From: Planctomycetota bacterium
GTDB lineage: Bacteria; Planctomycetota; UBA1135; GCA-002686595
Direction of reading: 5' to 3'
DNA length: 64,000 bases
NCBI GenBank assembly: GCA_016712565.1
Contig: JADJQU010000001.1
Coordinates: 983,910 to 1,047,909 of the forward strand
Shown: piece by piece, positions 43,520 to 52,211 of the stretch
How the letters are laid out: the number at the start of each line of letters is the position of its first letter
Position numbering within the stretch: position 1 is the stretch's first letter
Made by a program: the position numbers and the translations under genes
Notes under the pieces: generated by a model
What the model was told of the DNA's origin: nothing
The model's database searches: none
Seen by the model: only the letters and a program-made list of their open reading frames with translations

Positions 43520-44491
43520 ATGGAACCGTCCCGCCACGCGCCCGGCCCCGCTTCCTCCCTGACCGGCGTGATCCTGTCCGCGGGCAAGGGCAGTCGCATC
43601 GATCCCTTCAACGCGCGCTACCCCAAGCCCCTGCTGCCGATCGCCAATCGCCCGATCCTGGAGCACCAGGTCGAGCAGATGAAGTCCGTGGGCATCCAGG
43701 ACATCGTGATCGTGGTCGGCCACCTGCAGGAGATGATCCGCGAGCACTTCGGGGACGGCTCGAGGCTCGGCGTCCGGATCCGCTACGTCGAGCAGAAGCA
43801 GGCCCTGGGCATCGCCCACGCGGCCATGCAGTTGGAGAAGCACCTCTCCGGCGCGTTCCTGCTGTTCCTGGGCGACATTTTCTACGTGGCCAAGGACCTG
43901 GCCGCCATGGTGCGCGCCTACGGCTCGGGCGGCGTGGACGGCGTCTTGGCGGTCAAGCGGGAGGCCGATCCGTTGGCGATCCAGAAGAACTTCTCGGTCA
44001 CCATCGACGACCATCTCAATGTCTCCAAGGTCGTGGAGAAGCCGCGCTACCTGGTCAACAACCTCAAGGGCTGCGGCATGTACGTGTTCGGCCCGGAGAT
44101 TTTCGATGCCCTGCGCCAGACGCCGCGCACGGCCATGCGCGACGAGTACGAGCTCACCACCGCGATCCAGATCTTCATCGACTCGCGTTACCGCGTGAAG
44201 GCCTGCGAGGTCGTGGATTGGGACTGCAACATCACGTTCCCGTCGGACCTCTTGGAGTGCAATCTGCGCTTCCTGCGCCACCTGGGGCTCGCCAACGTGG
44301 TCAGCCCGCGGGCGCGGGTGCACCCCGGGGCCGTGCTCGATCAGGTGGTCGTGGGCGACGACGCGGTGGTGGAGCATCCGATTCGCATCGCGCGCTCGGT
44401 GATCCTGCCGGGCACGCTGGTCTCGTCCCAGGTGCCGATCGAGGATTCGATCCTCTCCAAGGACATCAGGACCCACTGCCCGGGGGCCTGA
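43520..44491 (+). CDS. Sugar-phosphate nucleotidyltransferase
   Basis: The 323-residue product shows the nucleotidyltransferase signature VILSAGKGSRIDPFNARYPKPLLPIANRPI, here seen as its core SAGKGSRIDPF and YPKPLLPIANRP, with LGDIFYV for the metal site and VVEKPRYLVNN. The C-terminal part has hexapeptide-type repeats (ARVHPGAVLDQVVVGDDA). It resembles glucose-1-phosphate thymidylyltransferase and mannose-1-phosphate guanylyltransferase; the exact nucleotide and sugar cannot be fixed. ATG 43520 is chosen over upstream low-complexity codons. Its 3' end overlaps the convergent YfhO-like gene by 26 bp. Confidence 0.9.
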   Translation: MEPSRHAPGPASSLTGVILSAGKGSRIDPFNARYPKPLLPIANRPILEHQVEQMKSVGIQDIVIVVGHLQEMIREHFGDGSRLGVRIRYVEQKQALGIAHAAMQLEKHLSGAFLLFLGDIFYVAKDLAAMVRAYGSGGVDGVLAVKREADPLAIQKNFSVTIDDHLNVSKVVEKPRYLVNNLKGCGMYVFGPEIFDALRQTPRTAMRDEYELTTAIQIFIDSRYRVKACEVVDWDCNITFPSDLLECNLRFLRHLGLANVVSPRARVHPGAVLDQVVVGDDAVVEHPIRIARSVILPGTLVSSQVPIEDSILSKDIRTHCPGA

Positions 44492-46826
44492 AGCCCTGCT
44501 CGCCGCGCGCCGGCCAGAGCACCAGGCAGAGCCCGATCAGCACGCCCAGGGCGTGGATCCACAGTCCCAGCCGGATCGAGCGCGGAGCGTAGAGCGCATC
44601 CGCGGAGTGGGTCCCCGCGGGCAGGAACACCGCCGAGGACACGCCGTCGGCGCGCTCCAGGGAGAGTTCGCCGCCATCGGGCTCGGCCCGCAGCGTTCGC
44701 CAGCCGGCGTAGACCGACCACGGTTCGGAGACCACCACCCAGCGGCCCCGGGAAGCGTCCGCGCGCGTGAGGCGCGCGGCGTCCGAGCGCAGGCGCTCGA
44801 AGCCCACCGCCGCCGGTTCGCGCTCCAGGGCGTCCAGGGCGAGCTCGTGCTCCAGGCGCAACACGGCCGCGCGATCCTCGGCGCCGAGGGGCAGACGCAC
44901 CTCCAGGGCGCGCGGCAGCTCGCGGCCGGGCAGCGCGGGGCGGGCACCCATCACGGCCAGTGCGGCGGCGGCCGCGGGCGAGGGCGCGCCGCAGACGATC
45001 AGGCCGTCGAGGGCGGCGAGCTCCTCCTCCGCGAGGGGCCGGTCCGGCGCGAATTGGACCGTGGCGGCCTCCAGCAGGGGGAACGTCCCCTGGTCGAGCA
45101 CCGTGTAGGCCACCTCGGAATCCGGATCGCCGAACACGCCCAGGACCACCGAGGGTTCCACGGCGCGCGGGCGCGCGATCGGGTTTTCCACCAGCAGCGT
45201 GCCGTCCACGTTGGGCGGCAGCACGCCCGGCGAGGGCGGCCCGGCCTCCGGTCCGTGGGAGGTGGAGACCATCCACTTCACGGAGAGAGTCGAGCGACGC
45301 CGGAAGCGGCTCGCATCCGAGAGCGGCGCCGATTCCGTGCCGTAGAGATGCCGCTCCAGGGCCCTGGGCCAGACGTGCCCGAGGTAACCGGCGGGGGTTT
45401 CCACTTCCAGGAGCGTCGAGATGAACTGCTCGTTGCGCGAGTGGGCCACCCCGCGATCCACGTACATGGCGCGCCATTCCTTGCCGCACAACTGCGCCGC
45501 CCGGGGCCAGCGGTGGTAGAGCCGGGGCAGCTCCGACAGCCGCTGGGGGTGGCGGAAATTCTCCTGATGGCGGAAGGAGTAGGCCAGCATGGGCGACACC
45601 AGGGCGCACAGCAGCAAGCCCGCAGCGGCCGCCCGTCCCTCCGCCCCGCGCAGCCAGGCGAAGCGGGCGCACAGGGAAGCGAATCCAAGGCCCGCCAGCA
45701 GCGGCAGCATGGCGTTGACGCCGGTCCAGGCCCGCACGGCACTGCGCGTCTGATCGAAGAGCGGCACGTGGTCGAAGGCCAGGCGGTGGAGCTCTCCCCC
45801 CAGACCGATGGCGAAGCACAGCAACGCCAGCCCGAAGGCCAGGCGCACCACGCCATGACGCAGCAGGGGGAGTGCCATCAGCGCCAGCGCCAGGGAAACG
45901 CCGAAGAACGTGTACATCTCCACCCGCCGCCAGACCTCGATCCACTGCCAACTGCCGTCCGGGGCGGTGCCCAGGGTCGTGCCCACGGCCTCGGCATAGT
46001 TCAACTGGGCCGCGCGGTTCGTGGTCGGGATCCACTCCAGGTACGGCAAGGCCTTGCCCGCCACGAGCAGCGCCGCCAGCGCCAACGCGGGCAGGCCGTA
46101 GCACACGGTGCGCACGGCCTTCGTGCGCCCCCCGAGGAGTCCGAGGAACAGCATCCAGGCCCCCAGCACCAGGGCCATGTAGGTGATCACGTACAGGCCG
46201 CCCGTCAGCACCTGGAACCCCAACAAGAGCCCCAGCAGACCCGCCGCCCGCAGGGGCCGCGCGCCAGAGAGCATCGAATCGGCGGCGAACAGCACCCAGG
46301 GGATCAGGGCGTGGGCCGCGCCGTAGGCCACCAGGTTCAGGTGATCGACGCGCGTCCAATGGGACAGCGAGAACACGGAGGCTCCGACCAGGGCCCCGGC
46401 GAGTCCCGCTCCGCGGGCCTGACCCTCCGCGTCGATGCGCTCCCACAGGCGACGCACCAGGACGAAGGCTCCCAGGCCAGCCAGGGACAGGTGCGAGAGG
46501 ATCGTCAGGTTGATCGTCCAGCCCGGCGTGCAGAAGCTGGCGAAGAACACGACCGGCGGGTAGAGCGTCGGATTCTCGGGATTGGCGTGGAAGGGCGATC
46601 CCGTGTAGAGCCAGGTCTGCCAGGCGGCCAGGGCGCCTTCCTGTTGCAGCGTGTCGCACAGGATCTTGTAGCGCGGGAACTGGAGCTGGGCCGCGTCCGC
46701 CGAATACAGGATGCTCTCGCCGTTCCAGTAGGGCGTGTGGAACAGGAGCGGCAGCACCAGCGCGAACAGCGCGCACGCGAATAGCGTGCGCCGCGCGGCG
46801 GGGCTTTGGGGCACGGGCGGGGCCAT
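44466..46826 (-). CDS. YfhO-like multi-spanning membrane protein
   Basis: This 786-residue protein has about a dozen hydrophobic helices in the first 450 residues, a large extracytoplasmic C-terminal domain and a last helix (LGLWIHALGVLIGLCLVLW). The N-terminal loop (ILYSADAAQLQFPRY) and WLYTGSPFHANPENPTLYPP match YfhO-type proteins, which help attach sugars to cell-wall or surface polymers and belong to the GT-C group. The start at ATG 46826 is only 11 bp from a 167-bp dispersed repeat that provides its upstream region. Confidence 0.82.
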   Translation of the reverse strand: MAPPVPQSPAARRTLFACALFALVLPLLFHTPYWNGESILYSADAAQLQFPRYKILCDTLQQEGALAAWQTWLYTGSPFHANPENPTLYPPVVFFASFCTPGWTINLTILSHLSLAGLGAFVLVRRLWERIDAEGQARGAGLAGALVGASVFSLSHWTRVDHLNLVAYGAAHALIPWVLFAADSMLSGARPLRAAGLLGLLLGFQVLTGGLYVITYMALVLGAWMLFLGLLGGRTKAVRTVCYGLPALALAALLVAGKALPYLEWIPTTNRAAQLNYAEAVGTTLGTAPDGSWQWIEVWRRVEMYTFFGVSLALALMALPLLRHGVVRLAFGLALLCFAIGLGGELHRLAFDHVPLFDQTRSAVRAWTGVNAMLPLLAGLGFASLCARFAWLRGAEGRAAAAGLLLCALVSPMLAYSFRHQENFRHPQRLSELPRLYHRWPRAAQLCGKEWRAMYVDRGVAHSRNEQFISTLLEVETPAGYLGHVWPRALERHLYGTESAPLSDASRFRRRSTLSVKWMVSTSHGPEAGPPSPGVLPPNVDGTLLVENPIARPRAVEPSVVLGVFGDPDSEVAYTVLDQGTFPLLEAATVQFAPDRPLAEEELAALDGLIVCGAPSPAAAAALAVMGARPALPGRELPRALEVRLPLGAEDRAAVLRLEHELALDALEREPAAVGFERLRSDAARLTRADASRGRWVVVSEPWSVYAGWRTLRAEPDGGELSLERADGVSSAVFLPAGTHSADALYAPRSIRLGLWIHALGVLIGLCLVLWPARGEQGFRPPGSGS

Positions 46827-46837
46827 CGTGCTTCACT

Positions 46838-47004
46838 TTAGTGTCCTGATCCAGAAGTACGCCGACAAACTCGGCCCGCCTGCGGCTCCCTGGCGGCGTT
46901 GCCGCTCCTCCGAGTGTTGCAGTGAACACGCGTCGTCGCGGCGCCTTGCCAGGAATCCGCATTCAGGCCGCCTTTGCCAACGTACTTCTGGATCACGACA
47001 CTAG
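46838..47004. repeat. 167-bp dispersed palindromic repeat (copy 2)
   Basis: It is nearly identical to 16112-16278 and has the same length, with terminal inverted repeats TAGTGTCCTGATCCAGAAG and CTTCTGGATCACGACACTA. Its right end overlaps the last 12 nt of the flippase gene and supplies that gene's TGA stop. Its left end lies 11 bp from the start codon of the YfhO-like gene. The repeat therefore replaced the natural 3' end of one gene and the 5' region of the next. Confidence 0.88.
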
Positions 47005-48375
47005 GGGCAGCCGGCCCGAGATCCAGGCGGAGGCGAGGAACAGCAGGGGCCCGGCGAGCCACAGCAGTCCCGCTCGCCCCCGGAACGGCACGACGCCGCG
47101 CCGTCCGAGGGCCGCGGCCGCCCCCAGGGCCACGAACGTCTCGGTGGCGAAGGTGGTCATCCCCGCCCCGGCGATGCCGTAGGCCGGCACGGCCCAGAAG
47201 TTCAGCAGCACGTTGAGCACGAAGCCCCCGCCCTGGATCCACAGCTTGGCCTGGTTGTCGCGGCTCGCGACCACGGCGGTGAGCAGCAGGGAACCCACGT
47301 GGATCGCCGCCACGGCGAGCAGGAGCCAGCGCAGGCTCACGGCCGCGTCGCCTGATCCGGGCACCAGGAGCTCGAGCAACTCGCGGGTCCAGGGCCACAG
47401 GCCGCCGGCCACGATCCCCGCGAAGGCGAACAGGGCCGGGCCCAGGCGCTGGATCGCCGATTCGAGCCGGCCCTCGGCGGAGCAGCGCGCGAGCCAGGGC
47501 AGGGCCGACAGGGTCGCGTACTGGGCGAGCATCAAGAGCAGGCTCATGGCCCGCACGGCGACGTTGTAGGGCCCCAGGGCCTCGTCCCCGAGCATCGTGC
47601 GCACGAACAGGTTGTCCACGTAGAAGTAGCCCTGGGCGCACAGGGCCGAGAGCCCAAGCGGCAGGGCGGCGCGGAAAAGACCGCGTTCGGCCGCGCTGCC
47701 CGGCGCGGCGCGCGGCAGCTCCCCCCGGGCGGCCAGGTGCAGCAGCACGTTGCCCAGGGTGCTGCCCACCGCCACGGCCACCAGGTAGCGGGCGGGCTCC
47801 TCCGCGTCCTGTCCCGCGAGCCAGCCCACGGCGCCGAGGCTCGCGGTGCTCGCCAGGGCCCGGATCGCCACGGGCCGTCCCCAGGAAATGCGGTTCTTCC
47901 ACACCAGCGTGGAGAGTTCCAGGGCGTGGGTGATCGGGTAGCAGGCCGCCAGGGCGATCCAGCCCGCGCCGGGCTCGTCGAATCCAAAGCACACGGCCGC
48001 CACCACCAGGACCCCGACGAGGCCCGAGACCACGCGGATCCTGCGGGCGGCGGCGAGCACCGCGGGCACGGCGCCCGGCTCGGCGGCCGTGCGCTGGATC
48101 GCCACCTCGCCCGTGCCCAGGTTGACGAAGGTGTCGAGCCAGGTGAACAGGCTCAGATAGAACGTGAAGCGGCCGAATTCCGCGTCCCCGAGTTCCGTGC
48201 CCGCGATGCGCAGGATCCACAGGGTGCAGACCGCGCTCCACAGGCGGCCGGCGACCTGGAAGGCCGTGCCGCGCCACACGTGGCCCGGCACGGCCGAGAC
48301 CCGCGAGGAGGGGTCGCCCACGGGGGCGCCCGCGGAGTTCGCGCCGGACTGCAGTGGGTCGTGCTGGCGGGACAA
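46993..48375 (-). CDS. Polysaccharide flippase, Wzx/MATE-like
   Basis: A 460-residue membrane protein with 12 or more hydrophobic segments and the overall pattern of Wzx/MOP-family flippases (GRFTFYLSLFTWLDTFVNLG, GYFYVDNLFVRTMLGDEALG, ETFVALGAAAALGRRG). Such proteins move lipid-linked sugar repeats across the membrane. The start is uncertain: TTG 48375 is the longest choice, and a start nearer the first helix is possible. The final codons (LPLVS and the stop) are provided by a dispersed repeat. It fits the glycosyltransferase-rich region. Confidence 0.85.
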   Translation of the reverse strand: MSRQHDPLQSGANSAGAPVGDPSSRVSAVPGHVWRGTAFQVAGRLWSAVCTLWILRIAGTELGDAEFGRFTFYLSLFTWLDTFVNLGTGEVAIQRTAAEPGAVPAVLAAARRIRVVSGLVGVLVVAAVCFGFDEPGAGWIALAACYPITHALELSTLVWKNRISWGRPVAIRALASTASLGAVGWLAGQDAEEPARYLVAVAVGSTLGNVLLHLAARGELPRAAPGSAAERGLFRAALPLGLSALCAQGYFYVDNLFVRTMLGDEALGPYNVAVRAMSLLLMLAQYATLSALPWLARCSAEGRLESAIQRLGPALFAFAGIVAGGLWPWTRELLELLVPGSGDAAVSLRWLLLAVAAIHVGSLLLTAVVASRDNQAKLWIQGGGFVLNVLLNFWAVPAYGIAGAGMTTFATETFVALGAAAALGRRGVVPFRGRAGLLWLAGPLLFLASAWISGRLPLVS

Positions 48376-48421
48376 GTCCGCCGAGGATAGCAGCCGCGGC
48401 GCGGCTCAGGCTTGGAGCACA

Positions 48422-48599
48422 TCCTAGAACCTGTCGGGCCCCTTGGCCGCCCCGTGGCTCGCGCCCGCGTCGTCGCGTCTCCTCCGAAGTATTGCCTGTC
48501 GTCGCGTCTCCTCCGGGTATTGCCTGGCGAATACGCGTCGTCGCCGCTTCTCGCGGATCGCGGCCCCGGAACGCCCAAGGAGCCCGACAGGTTCTAGGA
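48422..48599. repeat. 178-bp element with 18-bp perfect terminal inverted repeats
   Basis: TCCTAGAACCTGTCGGGC at 48422-48439 is repeated inverted at 48582-48599. Inside, a 29-bp unit (GTCGTCGCGTCTCCTCCG...TATTGCCT) occurs twice in tandem. The GTCGTCGC core and the GCGGATCGCGGCC segment are shared with the other intergenic repeats. It lies between the flippase start and the stop of the dehydrogenase gene. No coding sequence is inside. Confidence 0.82.
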
Positions 48600-48606
48600 C
48601 GCGCTC

Positions 48607-49647
48607 TCAGGCGATACGCCGGCAGACCGCGGCCGTGAAGTCCCGCGTGCTCAGTCCGCCGCCGATGTCGTCGGTCTTTTCGCCCGCAGCGAGGCATTGG
48701 AACACCGCGCGGCGCAGGAGGCCTTGCCCTTCGCTCTCGCCCACGAACCGCAGCAGGTTGGAGAGCGCCAGGAAGGCCGCGAAGGGATTCGCCTTGTCCC
48801 GGCCCGCGATGTCCGGCGCCGTGCCGCCCGCCGGATCGAACATGGCCGCCACCACCGCGCCGGAGTGGGGATCAAAGGCGTAGGAGGCGCTGTCCCCCAG
48901 GGCGATGGAGCCCACCAGCCCGCAGCACATGTCCGAGAGGAAGTCCCCGTACTCGTTGGGCGTGACGATCACCTGATAGCGTTCGGGATTCATGATGATC
49001 CCGGCCAGCATCGAGTCGAACAGCTCGCGCCGGTGGGGCACGTCGGGGAAGTCGATCTTGACCCGCTCGCAGCATTCCTCGAACAGGCCGTCGGTCTCCC
49101 GTTGGATCGTGTACTTGCTGGCGGAGACCACCGAGGCCCGGCGCTGGCGCGCCAGCTCGAAGGCGAAGCGCGCGGCGTGGGTCGAAGGCACGCGCTCGAT
49201 CACCCGCAGGGACACGGCCACGTCGTGCCCCAGGCGCCGGCCGGAGTCCTCGTAGGTGCCGCCCGTGCCGATGCGCACGATGTCGATGTCGATCGACTGG
49301 GTGAAGTTGGTGGCGATCGAGGGGATCGTCACCACCGGGCGGTGGATCACGGCGAAGTCCAACCGGTCGCGCAGGATCTTGTTGGGGGACTCGGCGGTGG
49401 TGGCGGTGGGGTACTTGAGGCTGGCGCGGTGCTCGCGCATCAGCCCCTCGGCCTGGTCGTAGAGCTTCTCGCCGTGGCGCTCGCGAGAGGGCTGCGACAG
49501 GTCCACCGGCAGGAACTCCAGCGGTCTTTCCAGGCGCGGCGCCAGGGCCTCGGCCACGGCGTGGACCGACGTCGAGAGCTCGGCGGAGATGCCGTCTCCG
49601 AGGAGTTCGACGATCGTGCGGCGGGACGGGTGGGAGTGGGGGGCCAT
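48607..49647 (-). CDS. Isocitrate/isopropylmalate-family dehydrogenase, divergent
   Basis: A 346-residue beta-decarboxylating dehydrogenase. It has ELLGDGIS, KYPTATTAESPNKILRDRL, SASKYTIQRETDG (catalytic Lys), NEYGDFLSDMCCGLVG (metal-binding Asp residues) and GTAPDIAGRDKANP. Two normally strong motifs deviate: the substrate loop reads RIGTGGTYED rather than REN(S/T)E or REL(T)GG, and the cofactor segment is DPAGGTAPD where most members have a Glu and the His of HGSAPD. Substrate and cofactor may therefore differ from the classic enzymes. It is divergent from the first copy of the duplicated module (51 bp between starts). Confidence 0.85.
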   Translation of the reverse strand: MAPHSHPSRRTIVELLGDGISAELSTSVHAVAEALAPRLERPLEFLPVDLSQPSRERHGEKLYDQAEGLMREHRASLKYPTATTAESPNKILRDRLDFAVIHRPVVTIPSIATNFTQSIDIDIVRIGTGGTYEDSGRRLGHDVAVSLRVIERVPSTHAARFAFELARQRRASVVSASKYTIQRETDGLFEECCERVKIDFPDVPHRRELFDSMLAGIIMNPERYQVIVTPNEYGDFLSDMCCGLVGSIALGDSASYAFDPHSGAVVAAMFDPAGGTAPDIAGRDKANPFAAFLALSNLLRFVGESEGQGLLRRAVFQCLAAGEKTDDIGGGLSTRDFTAAVCRRIA

Positions 49648-49698
49648 GGGAGCCTGGGTGGGGTGGGAGCGCGGCGCAGTACCATAGCGGCCACCTCC

Positions 49699-51537
49699 AT
49701 GGGCCACCAACGCATCGAGGCACTCCTCGCCCTCTTCTGTGCTCCGCTGGCGGCTGCCGGTGGACCGGGGACGGGCCCCGTGGTCCCCGTGGTCCCCGTA
49801 GTCCTCGGCGCTTCCCGCGCGCAGGCCCAGGAAGCCGTGCTGGTCGTGGACCTGATCGACAACGGCTCGGGCGCGCTGCTGAACGACGCGCCGCCCGGGG
49901 ATGGGCGCGCCCGGCAGGTGCCCTGGTGGATCGCCTCGGGCCCGCCGCGGAACGCCCCGTCGTCCGCGCCGGGGTTGGTCCTCGCTCCCGGCCAATCGCT
50001 CTCCCAGCCCTTCGCGGCCTACGGCCCCCTGGCCCGCGAGGTGCGCGTCAGCGGGCGCGTCGCCGGGCGCGGCCGCGTGCGCTGGAGGGACGCGCGCGAG
50101 GACCCGCTGGAGCTCGAGGTCGTGGACGGCGCCTTCGAGCTCACCGGCGCGCAGTTTCTGGAACGCACGGGCCGCGAGCCCACGCCGCGCTTCCTCGTGG
50201 AACTCTCCCTGCCCGAGGGATCCACGGGCGCCACGTTCACGGACATCCAAGCCCGCGTGCCGCTGCCCCTGCCCACGGAGGAGGCCCTGGCGGAGGAACT
50301 GGCGGGCCTGTGCGACCGCACGTTCAAGACCTGGCTCGAGCGGGGCATCGACCGCGAGGGACCGCGGCCCACGGCCTTCCTGATCGCCAAATTCGACGCC
50401 CAGGACGGCAGCCGCATCGCCGTGGATCCCAGCGGCATCCACCCGCTCTACGAGTGCCTGCTGGACGCCCTGGCCGTGCGCGAGGAGCCCCTGTGGCGCG
50501 CGGGGCTGGAGGCCTACCTGAAGGACTTCTTCGAGCTGGCCTTCCACCCCGAAACGGGAATGCCCCGCGAGTGGGACGGCGTGAAGGACGAGCCCCTGGA
50601 CCAGAGGCCCATCGAGATCGCGCGCTACTTGACCTTCCTGCTCGACCTGGAGGACCACGGGCCCGAACTCTGGCGCGAGCGGGCCCTGGCGCAAGCGCGG
50701 CGCGTGGCGGCCCAGGTGATGGCCCGCGGCCGCCTCGGCGACGGCTCCATCGCGGTCAAGTACCTGCCCGTGGACGCCTCGCCGGACCTCCGCGCCCAGC
50801 CCATCCGGCGGCTCGACGTGGCGGCCCAATTGGCGCGCCTGGGACAGCGCACGGGGGACCGCGCCCTGGTGGATGCGGCCAACGCCGCCCTGGCGGAGTT
50901 CACCTACACGCTGTATTGGGGCGGCACCTGGGAGCGCATCGACCCCGATTTCGACGACAGTTGGGGCACGTGGGGCGGCAAGGCCGTCACCCTGCTCGCC
51001 GCCTCGCCCGAGGATCCGCTGCTGTCGAGCTTCGTCTCCCACGGGTTCCGCCACTTCGCCCCCCTGTGGCGCGACGCGGCGCGCTTCGGCGGCAGCATGG
51101 CCGCCGACCAGACGCGCTGTTGGGACCTGGCCCTGCGCTACGCCGAGGTCGAGCCCGCCGTGCGCGGCGAATTGGACGTCCTGCTCCACGAAGCGCTGCG
51201 GGCCCACTTCAAGGGCGAGCAGTACCCGGGCGGCGCCTGGGGCGACGTCACCTTCGCCGCCTTTTCGCCGCGCGCCACCTTGAACGTGGGCGACTTCACC
51301 GGCACCCCAGCGAATCTGATCCAGGGGCTCGCCATGGCCTACCGCCGCGGCAGCAAGACGCGCACGGACGAGACCCGGGCCCTGTTCACGGCCGTGCTGC
51401 GCGCCTCGGAGGCCGCCTACGGTCGAAAGCACGGCTGGCTTTCGACGCGCGAGCCGGTGGCCGGACGCAATCTGGCCTTCGGCGAGCTGCGGGCCGCGGT
51501 GGGGGCCGTGGAGATGCTGGAGTGCCTCGCCCGATGA
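49699..51537 (+). CDS. Exported helical-repeat protein, module copy A
   Basis: A 612-residue exported protein with a signal peptide (cleavage plausible after SRAQA). Residues 45-190 are predicted to be a beta domain (VDLIDNGSGALLND, VPWWIASGPPR). The rest is helical and regular, like an alpha/alpha toroid, with LKDFFELAFHPETGMPREWDG, IRRLDVAAQLARLGQ and the acidic WERIDPDFDDSWGTWGG. I know of no family for it. It is paralogous to the protein at 54699-56681 along the whole length. A GNAT gene follows by ATGA overlap. It may bind or cleave a carbohydrate, but no catalytic residues can be assigned. Confidence 0.85.
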   Translation: MGHQRIEALLALFCAPLAAAGGPGTGPVVPVVPVVLGASRAQAQEAVLVVDLIDNGSGALLNDAPPGDGRARQVPWWIASGPPRNAPSSAPGLVLAPGQSLSQPFAAYGPLAREVRVSGRVAGRGRVRWRDAREDPLELEVVDGAFELTGAQFLERTGREPTPRFLVELSLPEGSTGATFTDIQARVPLPLPTEEALAEELAGLCDRTFKTWLERGIDREGPRPTAFLIAKFDAQDGSRIAVDPSGIHPLYECLLDALAVREEPLWRAGLEAYLKDFFELAFHPETGMPREWDGVKDEPLDQRPIEIARYLTFLLDLEDHGPELWRERALAQARRVAAQVMARGRLGDGSIAVKYLPVDASPDLRAQPIRRLDVAAQLARLGQRTGDRALVDAANAALAEFTYTLYWGGTWERIDPDFDDSWGTWGGKAVTLLAASPEDPLLSSFVSHGFRHFAPLWRDAARFGGSMAADQTRCWDLALRYAEVEPAVRGELDVLLHEALRAHFKGEQYPGGAWGDVTFAAFSPRATLNVGDFTGTPANLIQGLAMAYRRGSKTRTDETRALFTAVLRASEAAYGRKHGWLSTREPVAGRNLAFGELRAAVGAVEMLECLAR

Positions 51538-52211
51538 GCGTGGGCCTGTCCCGCCTGGACCTGCGGGGCTCCCGCGCACGGCTCGCCGTTCCGCGGGTGG
51601 AGGACGCCCCGGAGCTCTATCGCATGCTCGCCGGCCGCCGCGAGATCCTCGACTGGATCGAATGGTCCGGTCCCGCGGACGCCGAGGAGATGCGCGCGCG
51701 CGCGCGCCACTGGCGCATCGACACCCAGGGCGGTTCCAACTACCAGCTGGCGATCCTGCGGGCCGACAGCGGCGCGGTGGCGGGTTCCCTGAGCCTGCGC
51801 GGCGTGGACCGCGGCGGCCGTCTGGACCTGGGGTACTGGATCGGCCTCGAGCACCAGGGCCGCGGGCTCGCCAGCGACGCCGTGGGGCTCGCGGTGTGGC
51901 TGGCCTTCGAAGCGCTCGAAGCCCCCGCCCTGACCGCCTGCGTCTTCGAGGGCAACGACGTGTCCCGGCGCGTGCTGGAAAAGCACGCTTTCGAGCAGGC
52001 GATCTCCGCGGGCGGCGGCGGCGCGTGCGCCACGTCCGCCTGTGCCGGCGTCGAGCAGGGAGCCAATGCGCGGCCCCGCTGGTCCTTCGTGCTCACGCGC
52101 GAGCGCTGGAACCAGGCCCGGGAGCGGGCCGCGGAGGGCACGCCCGCCGCCGCCCTCCTTCCTCAACGCCCGTTGGGCTTCGAAATCGCCTTCGACGAAT
52201 TGCGTCCGTAG
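51534..52211 (+). CDS. GNAT-family acetyltransferase, RimJ-like
   Basis: A 225-residue N-acetyltransferase of the RimJ/RimL type. RARLAVPRVEDAPELYRML is at the N-terminus, LDLGYWIGLEHQGRGLASDAVG is the acetyl-CoA site (Q/RxxGxG/A) and VFEGNDVSRRVLEKHAFE follows. The last 60 residues are an extension of no known fold. Its start overlaps the stop of the helical protein (ATGA). Its 3' end overlaps the convergent propeller gene by 49 bp. The other copy of the module has no such gene at this place. Confidence 0.88.
   Translation: MSVGLSRLDLRGSRARLAVPRVEDAPELYRMLAGRREILDWIEWSGPADAEEMRARARHWRIDTQGGSNYQLAILRADSGAVAGSLSLRGVDRGGRLDLGYWIGLEHQGRGLASDAVGLAVWLAFEALEAPALTACVFEGNDVSRRVLEKHAFEQAISAGGGGACATSACAGVEQGANARPRWSFVLTRERWNQARERAAEGTPAAALLPQRPLGFEIAFDELRP

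Noticed and set aside
46838..48697. A longer version of the flippase-side frame running into the 167-bp repeat
   Set aside because: It lies in a frame that does not match the flippase; the residues read from the repeat also appear at the 16-kb copy and are not a protein domain.
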